The notes below the pieces were generated by a model. The model did no database searches. It had not been told where the DNA came from and saw only the letters and a program-made list of their open reading frames with translations. 20,748 nucleotides of DNA from assembly GCA_020722305.1 (NCBI GenBank), contig DYLB01000015.1, positions 1 to 20,748 on the forward strand. The letters are read 5' to 3'. This document shows positions 7,703-15,208 of the stretch, in pieces; the first letter of the stretch is position 1; every line of letters starts with the position of its first letter. The position numbers were made by a program, and so were the translations under genes. This stretch comes from Anaerolinea thermophila. Lineage in GTDB: Bacteria; Chloroflexota; Anaerolineae; Anaerolineales; Villigracilaceae.

Positions 7703-8928
7703 ACCGGGGCAGGCAGCAGCCTGACGCCAGGACCCCGTTTTCGCTCCCCAACCTCGGCGATCTGCCCCTGTTGATGACCGTGATCGTGTTGGCCGTGCTG
7801 GGATTGGTGATGGTCTATTCTGCCAGTTGGGATTTCTCGCTGGCGGTCTATGACTCGCCGACCTACATGTTCAACCGTCAGGTGATCTGGATGGGACTGG
7901 GCCTGCTGGCAATGTTCGTCCTGTCGCGTTTCGATTACCACTACTGGCGGCGGCTGGTCGTGCCGGTCATGCTTATCACCATTGCGGCCCTGATCGGGGT
8001 GCTGTTCACCAACGACAACCGCCTGGGCGCGGTCCGCTCTTATTTCGAGGGTTCGATCCAGCCCTCCGAGCTGGCAAAACTGGTCACGATCATCTACCTG
8101 GCGGCCTGGCTGTACGCCAAGCGCGAACACCTCTATGACGTCAACCTGGGATTGATCCCGCTAGGCACCATTCTGGGGATCATCGGCGGCCTGATCTTCC
8201 TGCAACCCGACCTGTCGGCCACCGCCACGGTAATCGTCCTGGGCGGCCTGCTCTTCTTCCTGGCCGGCGGCGACATCCGGCAGATCACCTTCCTGCTCAT
8301 CCTGACCGTCATCGTCGGTTACGTGGTGATCCAGCTCAGCCCGACCGGGTTGCAGCGCATCCGCGAGTTCTGGCTAGGCATCGTTGACCCGACCCAGGCC
8401 TCGTACCACGTGCGCCGCTCGCTGGAAGCTATCGTCAAGGGCAATTTCTTCGGTGTCGGGCTGGGAGAGGCCAACACGAAGTACACCGGCCTGCCGGTCC
8501 CGCCGACCGACAGCATCTTCGCGGTCATCGCCGAGGAACTGGGCTTTTTCGGCTCGCTGGTCACGCTCAGCCTGTATGGATTGCTGCTCTGGCGCGGCCT
8601 GAAGATCGCCGCCCAAGCCCCGGATTTCCTGGGCACCATCCTGGCGGCCGGGCTGACGATCTGGATCGGACTGGAGGCGGTGGTCAACATTTCGGTGATG
8701 GTCGGCCTGCTTCCGTTTGCGGGCAACGCCCTGCCCTTCATCAGCGCTGGCGGCTCGAACCTGACCGCCTCGCTGGCTGCGGTCGGCATTTTATTCAACA
8801 TTGCCCGCCAGGGCAACAGCAGGAAAAAATCGTCTCAAAACCCTGACGAAAGGAGAGAATTCGGTGCGACTGTTGGTCTGCGCCGGGGGAACCGGCGGCG
8901 GAGTGTATCCCGCGCTGGCCGTGCTTGA
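7681..8928 (+). CDS. ftsW: Septal peptidoglycan polymerase FtsW (SEDS family)
   Basis: A 415-residue SEDS-family membrane glycosyltransferase that polymerises lipid II at the septum together with FtsI. Roughly ten membrane helices are visible. Signatures include PSELAKL, LQPDLSATATVIVLGGLLFFLAGG, YHVRRSLEAI-GVGLGEANTKY, the PPTD277SIFAVIAEELGF loop with the putative catalytic Asp277, and the late FISAGGSNLTASLAAVGI helix. The start ATG 7681 lies within murD with GGAGA 12 bases upstream. After the last helix there is a basic tail of about 45 residues; its final 21 codons overlap the murG coding region by 65 bases. FtsW rather than RodA is inferred from context. Confidence 0.92.
   Translation: MGTGTLINRGRQQPDARTPFSLPNLGDLPLLMTVIVLAVLGLVMVYSASWDFSLAVYDSPTYMFNRQVIWMGLGLLAMFVLSRFDYHYWRRLVVPVMLITIAALIGVLFTNDNRLGAVRSYFEGSIQPSELAKLVTIIYLAAWLYAKREHLYDVNLGLIPLGTILGIIGGLIFLQPDLSATATVIVLGGLLFFLAGGDIRQITFLLILTVIVGYVVIQLSPTGLQRIREFWLGIVDPTQASYHVRRSLEAIVKGNFFGVGLGEANTKYTGLPVPPTDSIFAVIAEELGFFGSLVTLSLYGLLLWRGLKIAAQAPDFLGTILAAGLTIWIGLEAVVNISVMVGLLPFAGNALPFISAGGSNLTASLAAVGILFNIARQGNSRKKSSQNPDERREFGATVGLRRGNRRRSVSRAGRA
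8851..8866 (+). promoter_or_regulatory. Ribosome binding site and GTG start deciding the murG N-terminus
   Basis: AGGAGAG (8851-8857) stands 6 bases before GTG 8864, inside the ftsW 3' end. The protein begun there starts (M/V)RLLVCAGGTGGG, the exact MurG N-terminus, whereas the upstream in-frame ATG 8801 would add 21 residues encoded by the ftsW tail region. Confidence 0.85.
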
Positions 8929-10000
8929 ACAGTTGAAAGTTGGAAGGTTGCAGGTCGAAGGCGTATCCGAGCCTGTAACTTTCGAACCTTCCAACCTGGA
9001 ACTGTTGTGGGTCGGCGGAGAAGGCGGCATGGAAAAGGAACTGGTCGAGCGCCAGGGCATCCCTTTCCGGGCCATCCCGGCCGCGGGCGTGCACGGCGTG
9101 GGTCTCGGCCGGCTGCCCGGCAACCTTTCCGCCATCTTGCGCGGCATCTCCGCCTCGCGCCGCATTCTCGACGAATTCGAACCGGATGTGCTCTTCTTCA
9201 CCGGCGGATACGTGGCCTTCCCGATGGCCCTGGCCGGACGCCGCATCCCGACTCTGCTCTACGTCCCGGACATCGAGCCTGGGCTGGCGTTGAAGACAAT
9301 CGCCCGCTTCGCCGATACGATTACCGTCACCGCCGAGGAGTCGCGGCCGTTCTTCCGCCGGGGTGCCCACCTGGTTGTGACCGGTTATCCCGTCCGGCGC
9401 GGCCTCACCCAATGGGACCAGGACATCGCCCGCCAGTCGCTCGATCTCGAAGACGACCTGCCCGTGCTGCTGGTCTTCGGCGGCAGCAAAGGCGCCCGCT
9501 CGATCAACCTGGCTCTGCTCGACTGCCTACCCGGCCTGCTGGAAGAGATGCAGGTCCTGCACATCACCGGCAGCCTGGACTGGCCGGCCGTCGAAGCCGC
9601 CAGGGCGAGATTGCCCGAAGACCTGGCTCCCAATTACCATGCTTTCCCGTACCTGCATGAGGACATGGGCGCCGCCCTGGCCGCCGCCGACCTGGTCGTG
9701 GCCCGCGCCGGGGCCTCCACCCTGGGCGAGTTCCCGCTTCTGGGGCTGCCGGCCATCCTGGTCCCGTACCCGCACGCCTGGCGCTACCAGAAGGTCAATG
9801 CGGACTACCTGGCCGGGCAAGGCGCGGCCCTCGTGCTGGACGACGCCAGCCTGAAAAGCGACCTGGCCGGCGCGGTCAAAAACCTGATGGCCGATGCCTC
9901 CCGCCTGGAACGGATGCGCCAGGCCATGCGCGCCCTCGCCCGCCCGCAAGCGGCAGCCGGGATCGCCGGCCAACTCGTGAAGCTGGCCGGGAAGGGTTGA
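8864..10000 (+). CDS. murG: UDP-GlcNAc:lipid I N-acetylglucosaminyltransferase MurG
   Basis: The 378-residue peripheral membrane GT-B (family GT28) glycosyltransferase adds GlcNAc to lipid I, making lipid II. The N-terminal glycine-rich loop CAGGTGGGVYPALAV is at about residues 5-19 (the usual His of GGTGGH is Gly here). FTGGYVAFPMALAGRRIPTL and, in the C-domain, LLVFGGSKGARSIN, then the donor-binding VVARAGASTLGEFPLLGLPAILVPYPHA are visible. Compared with typical MurG the segment between the first helix and LLWVGG is longer by about 15 residues (26-44) and is encoded by a short palindromic DNA element. The GTG start overlaps ftsW by 65 bases and has a strong ribosome binding site. Confidence 0.94.
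   Translation: MRLLVCAGGTGGGVYPALAVLEQLKVGRLQVEGVSEPVTFEPSNLELLWVGGEGGMEKELVERQGIPFRAIPAAGVHGVGLGRLPGNLSAILRGISASRRILDEFEPDVLFFTGGYVAFPMALAGRRIPTLLYVPDIEPGLALKTIARFADTITVTAEESRPFFRRGAHLVVTGYPVRRGLTQWDQDIARQSLDLEDDLPVLLVFGGSKGARSINLALLDCLPGLLEEMQVLHITGSLDWPAVEAARARLPEDLAPNYHAFPYLHEDMGAALAAADLVVARAGASTLGEFPLLGLPAILVPYPHAWRYQKVNADYLAGQGAALVLDDASLKSDLAGAVKNLMADASRLERMRQAMRALARPQAAAGIAGQLVKLAGKG
8936..8998. repeat. Short palindromic element inside murG
   Basis: The arms GTTGGAAGGTT (8939-8949) and AACCTTCCAAC (8985-8995) are perfect 11-base inverted copies; a second inner pair GTTGCAGG (8946-8953) and CCTGTAAC (8972-8979) matches at 7 of 8. The segment is open in the murG frame, encoding about residues 26-44 (including GRLQVEGVSEPVTFEPSN), and is poorer in GC than its surroundings. 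It sits at the surface loop where MurG proteins normally have only about six residues. Confidence 0.7.
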
Positions 10001-10004
10001 TCGT

Positions 10005-10529
10005 ATGATGAGTTTGACTTTCGCTTTCTGGCTCTTCATCATCCTCTTTGCGGTTATCGGCGCCATGCGCGGCTGGTCGAAGGAATTATTGGTTTCTTTT
10101 AGCGTTATCCTGTCCCTGGCTTTCAACCGCCTGCTGGAAAATCACGTGCCTGTGGTCAAGAGCATGGAATCCGCCAGCGAGTCCCTGTTCTGGATCCGGG
10201 CCATCGTCCTGCTCACCCTGGTCTTCTTCGGCTACCAGACCGTCTACATCCCGCGCTTCGCCTCCAAGGCCACCCGCGAACGGCTGCAGGACTGGCTGCT
10301 GGGCTTCGTGGTCGGCGCGCTGAACGGATACCTGATCGTGGGCACCCTGTGGTTCGACATGGCCCAGGCCGGCTACCCCTTTGCGCCGAACATCTCTGCC
10401 CCAAGCGGCGACGCGGTGGATGTTGTCACCCGGATGATGTTCTACATGCCGCCCAACCTGCTGGGCGATCCCGGCATCTATTTTGCGGTCATCATCGCCT
10501 TTATTTTTGTTCTGGTCGTTTTTATCTAA
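10005..10529 (+). CDS. CvpA-like membrane protein of unknown role
   Basis: A 174-residue membrane protein. Hydrophobic helices lie at about residues 4-20, 28-42, 63-82, 97-117 and 155-174. The first helix is followed by RGWSKELLVSFSVILS, resembling the (R)G..KE motif after helix 1 of CvpA-family (colicin V production) proteins, so a distant CvpA relation is my best guess, without a known reaction. It lies 4 bases after murG and 8 before murC, between two essential precursor genes, so it is co-transcribed and perhaps linked to cell envelope growth. AAGGG is 8 bases before the first of two tandem ATG codons (10005, 10008). The C-terminus ends abruptly in the last membrane helix (VLVVFI). Confidence 0.7.
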   Translation: MMSLTFAFWLFIILFAVIGAMRGWSKELLVSFSVILSLAFNRLLENHVPVVKSMESASESLFWIRAIVLLTLVFFGYQTVYIPRFASKATRERLQDWLLGFVVGALNGYLIVGTLWFDMAQAGYPFAPNISAPSGDAVDVVTRMMFYMPPNLLGDPGIYFAVIIAFIFVLVVFI

Positions 10530-10537
10530 GGATATTT

Positions 10538-11929
10538 ATGACACACGTCCATTTCATCGGCATCGGGGGCAGCGGACTTTCCGCCATCGCCCGGCTCCTG
10601 CTGGAGAGCGGTTACATCGTCAGCGGGTCGGACCGGGTCATGTCCCCGTTCGCCGCGAGCGTGCAAGCTGCGGGCGCGAAAGTGTTCATCGGTCACAGCC
10701 CGGCCCAAATCGCCGGCGCGGACTGGGTGGTGCGATCCTCCGCCATAGCGGATGACAACCCCGAGGTCCGGGCTGCGCTTGCGGCCAAAATTCCGGTCTA
10801 CAAACGGGCCGATTTCCTCGGTCAACTGATGGAGCGCAAGACCGGCATCGCCGTCGCCGGGACGCATGGCAAGACCACCACGACCGCCATGCTGGCCTGG
10901 GTGCTGACCCGTTTGAAGCAGGACCCGTCGTTCCTGATCGGCGGCGTGTCCGGCAACCTGGGCGTCAACGCCCACGCCGGGAAAGGCCAGGCCTTCGTCA
11001 TCGAAGCGGACGAGTACGACCGCATGTTCCTGGGCCTCAGGCCGCGCATCGAGGTGATTACCAACCTGGAACACGACCATCCCGACTGCTACCCGACCTT
11101 TGCCGATATGGAAAGCGCCTTCGAGAGTTTTGTGGACCTGCTGCCCGCCAACGGTACGCTGGTGGTCTGCGCCGACGACCCTGGGACGATGGGCCTGGCC
11201 CAGCGGGCGCTGCGGAACGGGCGGCAGGTAGTGTCTTACAGCGTGATGAGCGAGATCACCGTCGCCAGCCCGCGCTGGGTGATGGCCCGCAACCTGCGGA
11301 CCAATGAGCAGGGCGGTTTCTCGTTCGAGACCTATTCCAACCTCGACCTGCGTAACCTGAAGGGCCAGCCTGTCGCTTTGCAGGTACCTGGCAGGCACAA
11401 CGTCCAGAACGCGCTGGCGGTGATGGCGGTGGCCGGGGTGCTCAGGCTGTCACTGGAGAAGACCGCCGCAGCTCTGGAGGAGTTCAGCGGGACCGGGCGG
11501 CGTTTCGAGAAGCGCGGCGAGGCCCGGGGCGTGCGCGTCTTCGACGATTACGCCCACCACCCCACCGAGATCCGGGCCACGCTGGCCGCCGCCCGCGCCC
11601 GTTACCCGAAACAGCGCATCTGGGCTGTCTGGCAGCCGCACACCTACTCCCGCACCCGGGCCCTGTTCGACGCCTTCCTCGACGCCTTCACCGATGCCGA
11701 CGAGGTGATCGTGACCGAGATTTACGCCGCCCGCGAAGGGCCGGAACAGGCTTTCTCGGCGGGCCAGATCGTCGAGGTCATGCCGCACGGCTCGGCCCGT
11801 TTCATTCCGCAATTATCGGACGTCAGCGAATTTTTGATCCAACACCTCCGCTCCGGCGACGTACTGCTGGTGCTCTCCGCCGGAGACGCCGACCGGGTCA
11901 GCGCCGAAGTGCTGGCCGGTCTCAAGTAG
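10538..11929 (+). CDS. murC: UDP-MurNAc--L-alanine ligase MurC
   Basis: The 463-residue cytosolic ligase attaches L-alanine to UDP-MurNAc, the first peptide step. MurC hallmarks are the N-terminal VHFIGIGGSGLSAIARLL (Rossmann loop at residues 8-13), the ATP loop AGTHGKTTTT at residues 107-116, EADEYDRMF, ITNLEHDHPD and, in the C-terminal domain, GTGRRFEKRG, DDYAHHPTEIRATL and FQPHTYSRT-like WQPHTYSRTRAL. The HHPTEI motif favours MurC; Mpl ligases share it, but the cluster context supports MurC. ATG 10538 has AAGGA 5 bases upstream and gives the canonical N-terminus. Confidence 0.95.
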   Translation: MTHVHFIGIGGSGLSAIARLLLESGYIVSGSDRVMSPFAASVQAAGAKVFIGHSPAQIAGADWVVRSSAIADDNPEVRAALAAKIPVYKRADFLGQLMERKTGIAVAGTHGKTTTTAMLAWVLTRLKQDPSFLIGGVSGNLGVNAHAGKGQAFVIEADEYDRMFLGLRPRIEVITNLEHDHPDCYPTFADMESAFESFVDLLPANGTLVVCADDPGTMGLAQRALRNGRQVVSYSVMSEITVASPRWVMARNLRTNEQGGFSFETYSNLDLRNLKGQPVALQVPGRHNVQNALAVMAVAGVLRLSLEKTAAALEEFSGTGRRFEKRGEARGVRVFDDYAHHPTEIRATLAAARARYPKQRIWAVWQPHTYSRTRALFDAFLDAFTDADEVIVTEIYAAREGPEQAFSAGQIVEVMPHGSARFIPQLSDVSEFLIQHLRSGDVLLVLSAGDADRVSAEVLAGLK

Positions 11930-11947
11930 TTAGAAAGCGAGGAACTT

Positions 11948-12139
11948 ATGGCTGAAAAGAAGAAGTCCACCCGCACCTACGAATCGGACGTGATGGCCCT
12001 GCCTCCGTTGAAGATGGTCCTGGGCGACGTGCCCGACCCGGATGTGAGCCAATCCGCCCGCCCCGGCTCCAAAATGGACCGGAAGATGGAATCCGCGGTC
12101 CAGAAGCTGATCAATCACTTGAAGGATGCGAAACTATAA
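11948..12139 (+). CDS. Small uncharacterised hydrophilic protein
   Basis: A 63-residue open reading frame between murC and murB with GAGGA ending 4 bases before ATG 11948 and the same strand and spacing as its neighbours. The product is soluble and rich in charged residues: a lysine-rich N-terminus (MAEKKKSTRTY), a central proline/aspartate stretch (LGDVPDPDVSQSARPGS) and a predicted amphipathic C-terminal helix (KMDRKMESAVQKLINHLKDAKL split around residues 43-63). I do not recognise a family and see no cysteine motif, signal peptide or membrane helix. Placement within an essential operon suggests a division or envelope accessory factor, but function is unknown. It could also be non-coding spacer, though the start context argues against this. 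Confidence 0.6.
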   Translation: MAEKKKSTRTYESDVMALPPLKMVLGDVPDPDVSQSARPGSKMDRKMESAVQKLINHLKDAKL

Positions 12140-12202
12140 CGCTGGTCTGGATAAGCCGGGAAGCCGCCGGCTGCTCGACCATTCAAAAGGCACTCGATCC
12201 AA

Positions 12203-13114
12203 ATGACTACTACCCTGCCCCTCAACGCCCTGCAGGCCGTCTTTGGTGAACGGCTGCAAACGAACGTGCCGCTCGCCCCGTACACCTCGGCGCGTATTGG
12301 CGGCCCGGCGGAGGCCTTGATCACCGCCCACACCTCGGAAGAACTGGCGAAGACCATCTCCCGCCTGTGGGAGATGGGCGTCCCCTTCACTTTGCTGGGC
12401 GGCGGCTCGAACGTGCTGGTCAGCGACGCGGGCGTGCGCGGCGTGGTGGTGCTCAACCGGGCCAGGGCCGTAACTTTCTTCGAAGAAATCCCGTCGGTGT
12501 GGGCCGAATCGGGCGTGACCTTCAGCAACCTGGCCAACCGGGTAGCGGCCAAAGGCTACACCGGCCTGGAATGGGCGGCCACCGTCCCCGGCACGGTCGG
12601 CGGGGCGGTCTATGGCAATGCCGGGGCTTTCGGCGGCGATATGGCCGGCAGCCTGCGCGCGGCCGAAATCCTGACCCGCGACGGACGGAAACAGTTCAAG
12701 GCCCAGGAGATGGGCTATGGGTACCGCACCAGCGTGATGAAACGCGGCGAGCTCAAGGGCGTGGTCCTGGCGGCAGAGCTGCGCCTCGATTTCGGCGAAA
12801 AAGAAGCCGTGCTGGTCAAAATGCGCGAGTTCACCGAGCGGCGCAAATCCACCCAGCCGCCGGGAGCCAGCATGGGTTCGATGTTCAAGAATCCCGAAGG
12901 CGGATTTGCCGGGAAGCTGCTGGAGGAAGCCGGTCTGAAAGGCGCCCACATCGGCAACGCCGTGATCAGCCCGGTCCACGCCAATTTTTTCGTCAGCAAC
13001 GGTGAAACGTCTGCCGCCGACGTCAAAGCCCTGATTGACCTGGCACAGGCAACAGTCCAGGAGAGATTTGGCATCCAGCTTGAGTTGGAGATCGAGCTGG
13101 TTGGAGAGTGGTAA
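12203..13114 (+). CDS. murB: UDP-N-acetylenolpyruvoylglucosamine reductase MurB
   Basis: The 303-residue FAD-dependent reductase uses NADPH to convert UDP-GlcNAc-enolpyruvate to UDP-MurNAc. FAD-binding signatures are YTSARIGGPAEAL near residue 27, LLGGGSNVLVSD and the VPGTVGGAVYGNAGAFGG block. Catalytic residues fit the family: Arg175 in GYGYRTS, the proton donor Ser226 in GASMGSMFKNP, and a C-terminal Glu (Glu296) in ELEIELVG. The length and the Ser-containing GSMFKNP are those of the short type-II MurB (Firmicutes-like), lacking the tyrosine loop of the E. coli type. The start has only a weak AAAAGG 12 bases upstream; 63 bases separate it from the preceding small gene. Confidence 0.95.
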   Translation: MTTTLPLNALQAVFGERLQTNVPLAPYTSARIGGPAEALITAHTSEELAKTISRLWEMGVPFTLLGGGSNVLVSDAGVRGVVVLNRARAVTFFEEIPSVWAESGVTFSNLANRVAAKGYTGLEWAATVPGTVGGAVYGNAGAFGGDMAGSLRAAEILTRDGRKQFKAQEMGYGYRTSVMKRGELKGVVLAAELRLDFGEKEAVLVKMREFTERRKSTQPPGASMGSMFKNPEGGFAGKLLEEAGLKGAHIGNAVISPVHANFFVSNGETSAADVKALIDLAQATVQERFGIQLELEIELVGEW

Positions 13115-13121
13115 ACAAACA

Positions 13122-14243
13122 ATGACCGTTTCACAACCCTCCCCAAAACTCCGTCTCGTCGTCCTCTTCGGCGGGCGTTCTGGCGAGCATGAAGTCTCGC
13201 TCAGTTCGGCGCGCTCGGTGCTGGGCGTGCTAGACCCGGCTCGCTACCAGGTCTTCGAAGTGGGCATCACCCACGAAGGCGCCTGGCTGACCGGAGAAAA
13301 TGCCCACCGGGCCTTCACCGACGGGCAGACCGGCGGATTGACCGCCTGCACTATCCTGCCCGACCCTTCCAAGCCGGGCCTTTACGCCATACGCAATACA
13401 CAAGTTGTAAAAATCACCGACATTGACGTCGTCCTTCCGGTCTTGCACGGCACTTTTGGCGAGGACGGCACGATGCAGGGATTACTCGAACTGGCGGATG
13501 TGGCTTACGTCGGCGCGGGGGTGACGGGGGCCTCGGTCGGGATGGACAAGGGCGTGTTCAAGGACGTGATGCGCGCCAACGGCATCCCGGTCGTCGAAGC
13601 GGCGCTGGTCCTGCGCTCCGAAATCGAGCGGGACCTGGAAGCGGTCATCCAAAAATCTGAGGCGTTGGGCTACCCGGTTTTCGTCAAACCCGCCAACCTG
13701 GGTTCCTCGGTCGGGGTGAGCAAGTGCAACAACCGCTCCGACTTGCAGGAAGGCCTGCTGGAAGCTGCGGCCTACGACCGGCGGGTGCTGGTCGAGCGCG
13801 GCGTCAAAAACCCGCGCGAGATCGAGGTCAGCGTGCTGGGCAACGACGCCCCGCAGGCCTCCATTCCCGGCGAGATCGTGCCGAGCCGCGAGTTCTACTC
13901 CTACGAGTCGAAATACGTGGACGGGACCTCTGGCCTGCTGATCCCCGCCCCGCTGCCGGACGAGACGGCCAGCCTGATCCGCGAGCTGGCGGTGAAGGCC
14001 TTCAAAGCCATTGACTGCGCCGGGATGGCCCGCGTGGACTTTTTACTCGACAAGGACAGCGGCGATGTTTACCTGAACGAGGTCAACACCATCCCCGGTT
14101 TTACCTCCATCAGCATGTACCCGAAGCTGTGGGAGGCCAGCGGGCTGCCCTACGCAGCCCTGGTGGACCGCCTGATCGAGCTGGCCCTGGAACGCAAAGC
14201 CGAGCGCGACCGCACCGAACGCCGCTTCAGGAGTGACACATGA
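13122..14243 (+). CDS. ddl: D-alanine--D-alanine ligase
   Basis: The 373-residue ATP-grasp ligase makes the D-Ala-D-Ala dipeptide used by MurF. GGRSGEHEVSLSSA at residues 17-30 contains the substrate-binding Glu24, and PVLHGTFGEDGTMQGLLE follows. The ATP-grasp lysine K189 lies in VFVKPANLGSSVGVSK, and the omega-loop tyrosine Tyr265 in YSYESKYVDG marks D-Ala rather than D-lactate specificity. The metal-binding end YLNEVNTIPGFTSISMYPKL is complete. I chose ATG 13122 because LRLVVLFGGRSGEHEVSL then sits at the usual distance; the upstream ATG at 13035 would read 29 residues from the murB 3' end. It is 7 bases from murB and overlaps ftsQ by 4. Confidence 0.95.
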   Translation: MTVSQPSPKLRLVVLFGGRSGEHEVSLSSARSVLGVLDPARYQVFEVGITHEGAWLTGENAHRAFTDGQTGGLTACTILPDPSKPGLYAIRNTQVVKITDIDVVLPVLHGTFGEDGTMQGLLELADVAYVGAGVTGASVGMDKGVFKDVMRANGIPVVEAALVLRSEIERDLEAVIQKSEALGYPVFVKPANLGSSVGVSKCNNRSDLQEGLLEAAAYDRRVLVERGVKNPREIEVSVLGNDAPQASIPGEIVPSREFYSYESKYVDGTSGLLIPAPLPDETASLIRELAVKAFKAIDCAGMARVDFLLDKDSGDVYLNEVNTIPGFTSISMYPKLWEASGLPYAALVDRLIELALERKAERDRTERRFRSDT

Positions 14244-15205
14244 GACCCGGCAAAGCCCCCCAATCCCGCGCTGAAGCGGTCCGCAAGCGGCGCGCCTCGG
14301 AAAGCGCCAAGCGCCAGTACAAGAAGACCACCCGGGCTGCGGTGCTGGTGCGCAACCTGCACCCCGATATGGTGGCCAGGCCGGCCACCAAACGGAGCAT
14401 GACCCGGCCGCGTAAGCGCCAGTACAACGTGGCCTTGGGGGCGCGCGGCTCCCGCGTCAGCATCCCGGCCCTGCCGATCATCGAGATGGGCTGGCGCTGG
14501 GCCTCCCTGACGTTGACGGTTGCGATGGCTTTCGTCCTTTACATGATGTGGAACTCGAACAACTTCTATATCCTGCAGGCCGAGGTGCTCGGCAACCAGC
14601 GCATCGGCACCGATGAGATCAACCGCACCCTCAACCTGACCGGCCTGTCCATCTTTTGGGCTGAACCGGCCGTCATCGAGAACACCCTGCGCGAAAGCTA
14701 CCCGGACCTGGAAAGCATTTCGGTCAGCGTGGACCTGCCGAATTACGTGACCGTAGTCGTGGCGGAACGCCAGCCGGTCATTGCCTGGCAGCAAGGTGGC
14801 GAGACGCTCTGGATTGACGCCCAGGGATTCGCCTTCCCGGTGCGCGGACAGGCCGAGGGCTTGATCCCGGTCGTCGCAAACGGAAGCCCGCCCCAGGTCC
14901 AGGGCGAGGTGACGGTGGACGGGCTGTCGGCCGCGCCACCCTATCTGTCCACCGAGATGATCCAAACCCTGCGGCTGCTGGCGCCTTACGTCCCGCAGGA
15001 CACCTCGATTTTCTACGATCCGAGCTATGGCTTCGGCTGGAATGACAGCCGCGGCTGGATCGTTTACTTCGGTAAAACGACTGCTGACATGGCTTTGAAG
15101 CTGACGGTTTACCAGGGCCTGAGTGATTACCTGGCCCGCAACGGCATCCCCGCCACGATGGTGAGCGTGGAATTCCCGTATCATCCTTTTTATCGCACGG
15201 ACTAG
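14240..15205 (+). CDS. ftsQ: Cell division protein FtsQ/DivIB
   Basis: A 321-residue bitopic divisome protein, which in other bacteria scaffolds FtsL and FtsB/DivIC. The N-terminal cytosolic part is long (about 83 residues) and very basic, with two KRQY motifs (residues 24-27 and 59-62). One membrane helix spans about residues 85-104 (WRWASLTLTVAMAFVLYMMW). The outer part begins with a POTRA domain (ILQAEVLGNQRIGTDEINRTL, about 108-180) including VVVAERQPVIAW, followed by a beta-rich FtsQ domain. The start overlaps the ddl stop as ATGA with AGGAG 6 bases upstream. Divergent family; confidence comes from POTRA plus position before ftsA. Confidence 0.9.
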   Translation: MRPGKAPQSRAEAVRKRRASESAKRQYKKTTRAAVLVRNLHPDMVARPATKRSMTRPRKRQYNVALGARGSRVSIPALPIIEMGWRWASLTLTVAMAFVLYMMWNSNNFYILQAEVLGNQRIGTDEINRTLNLTGLSIFWAEPAVIENTLRESYPDLESISVSVDLPNYVTVVVAERQPVIAWQQGGETLWIDAQGFAFPVRGQAEGLIPVVANGSPPQVQGEVTVDGLSAAPPYLSTEMIQTLRLLAPYVPQDTSIFYDPSYGFGWNDSRGWIVYFGKTTADMALKLTVYQGLSDYLARNGIPATMVSVEFPYHPFYRTD

Positions 15206-15208
15206 CTT

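Noticed and set aside
8801..8863. Upstream ATG for murG
   Set aside because: Would add residues encoded by the ftsW tail region; GTG 8864 has the correct ribosome binding site and canonical N-terminus.
13381..13425. AT-richer stretch in ddl resembling a repeat (TACGCCATACGCAATAC)
   Set aside because: Protein length and alignment are normal here and no inverted arms are present, so no insertion can be supported.
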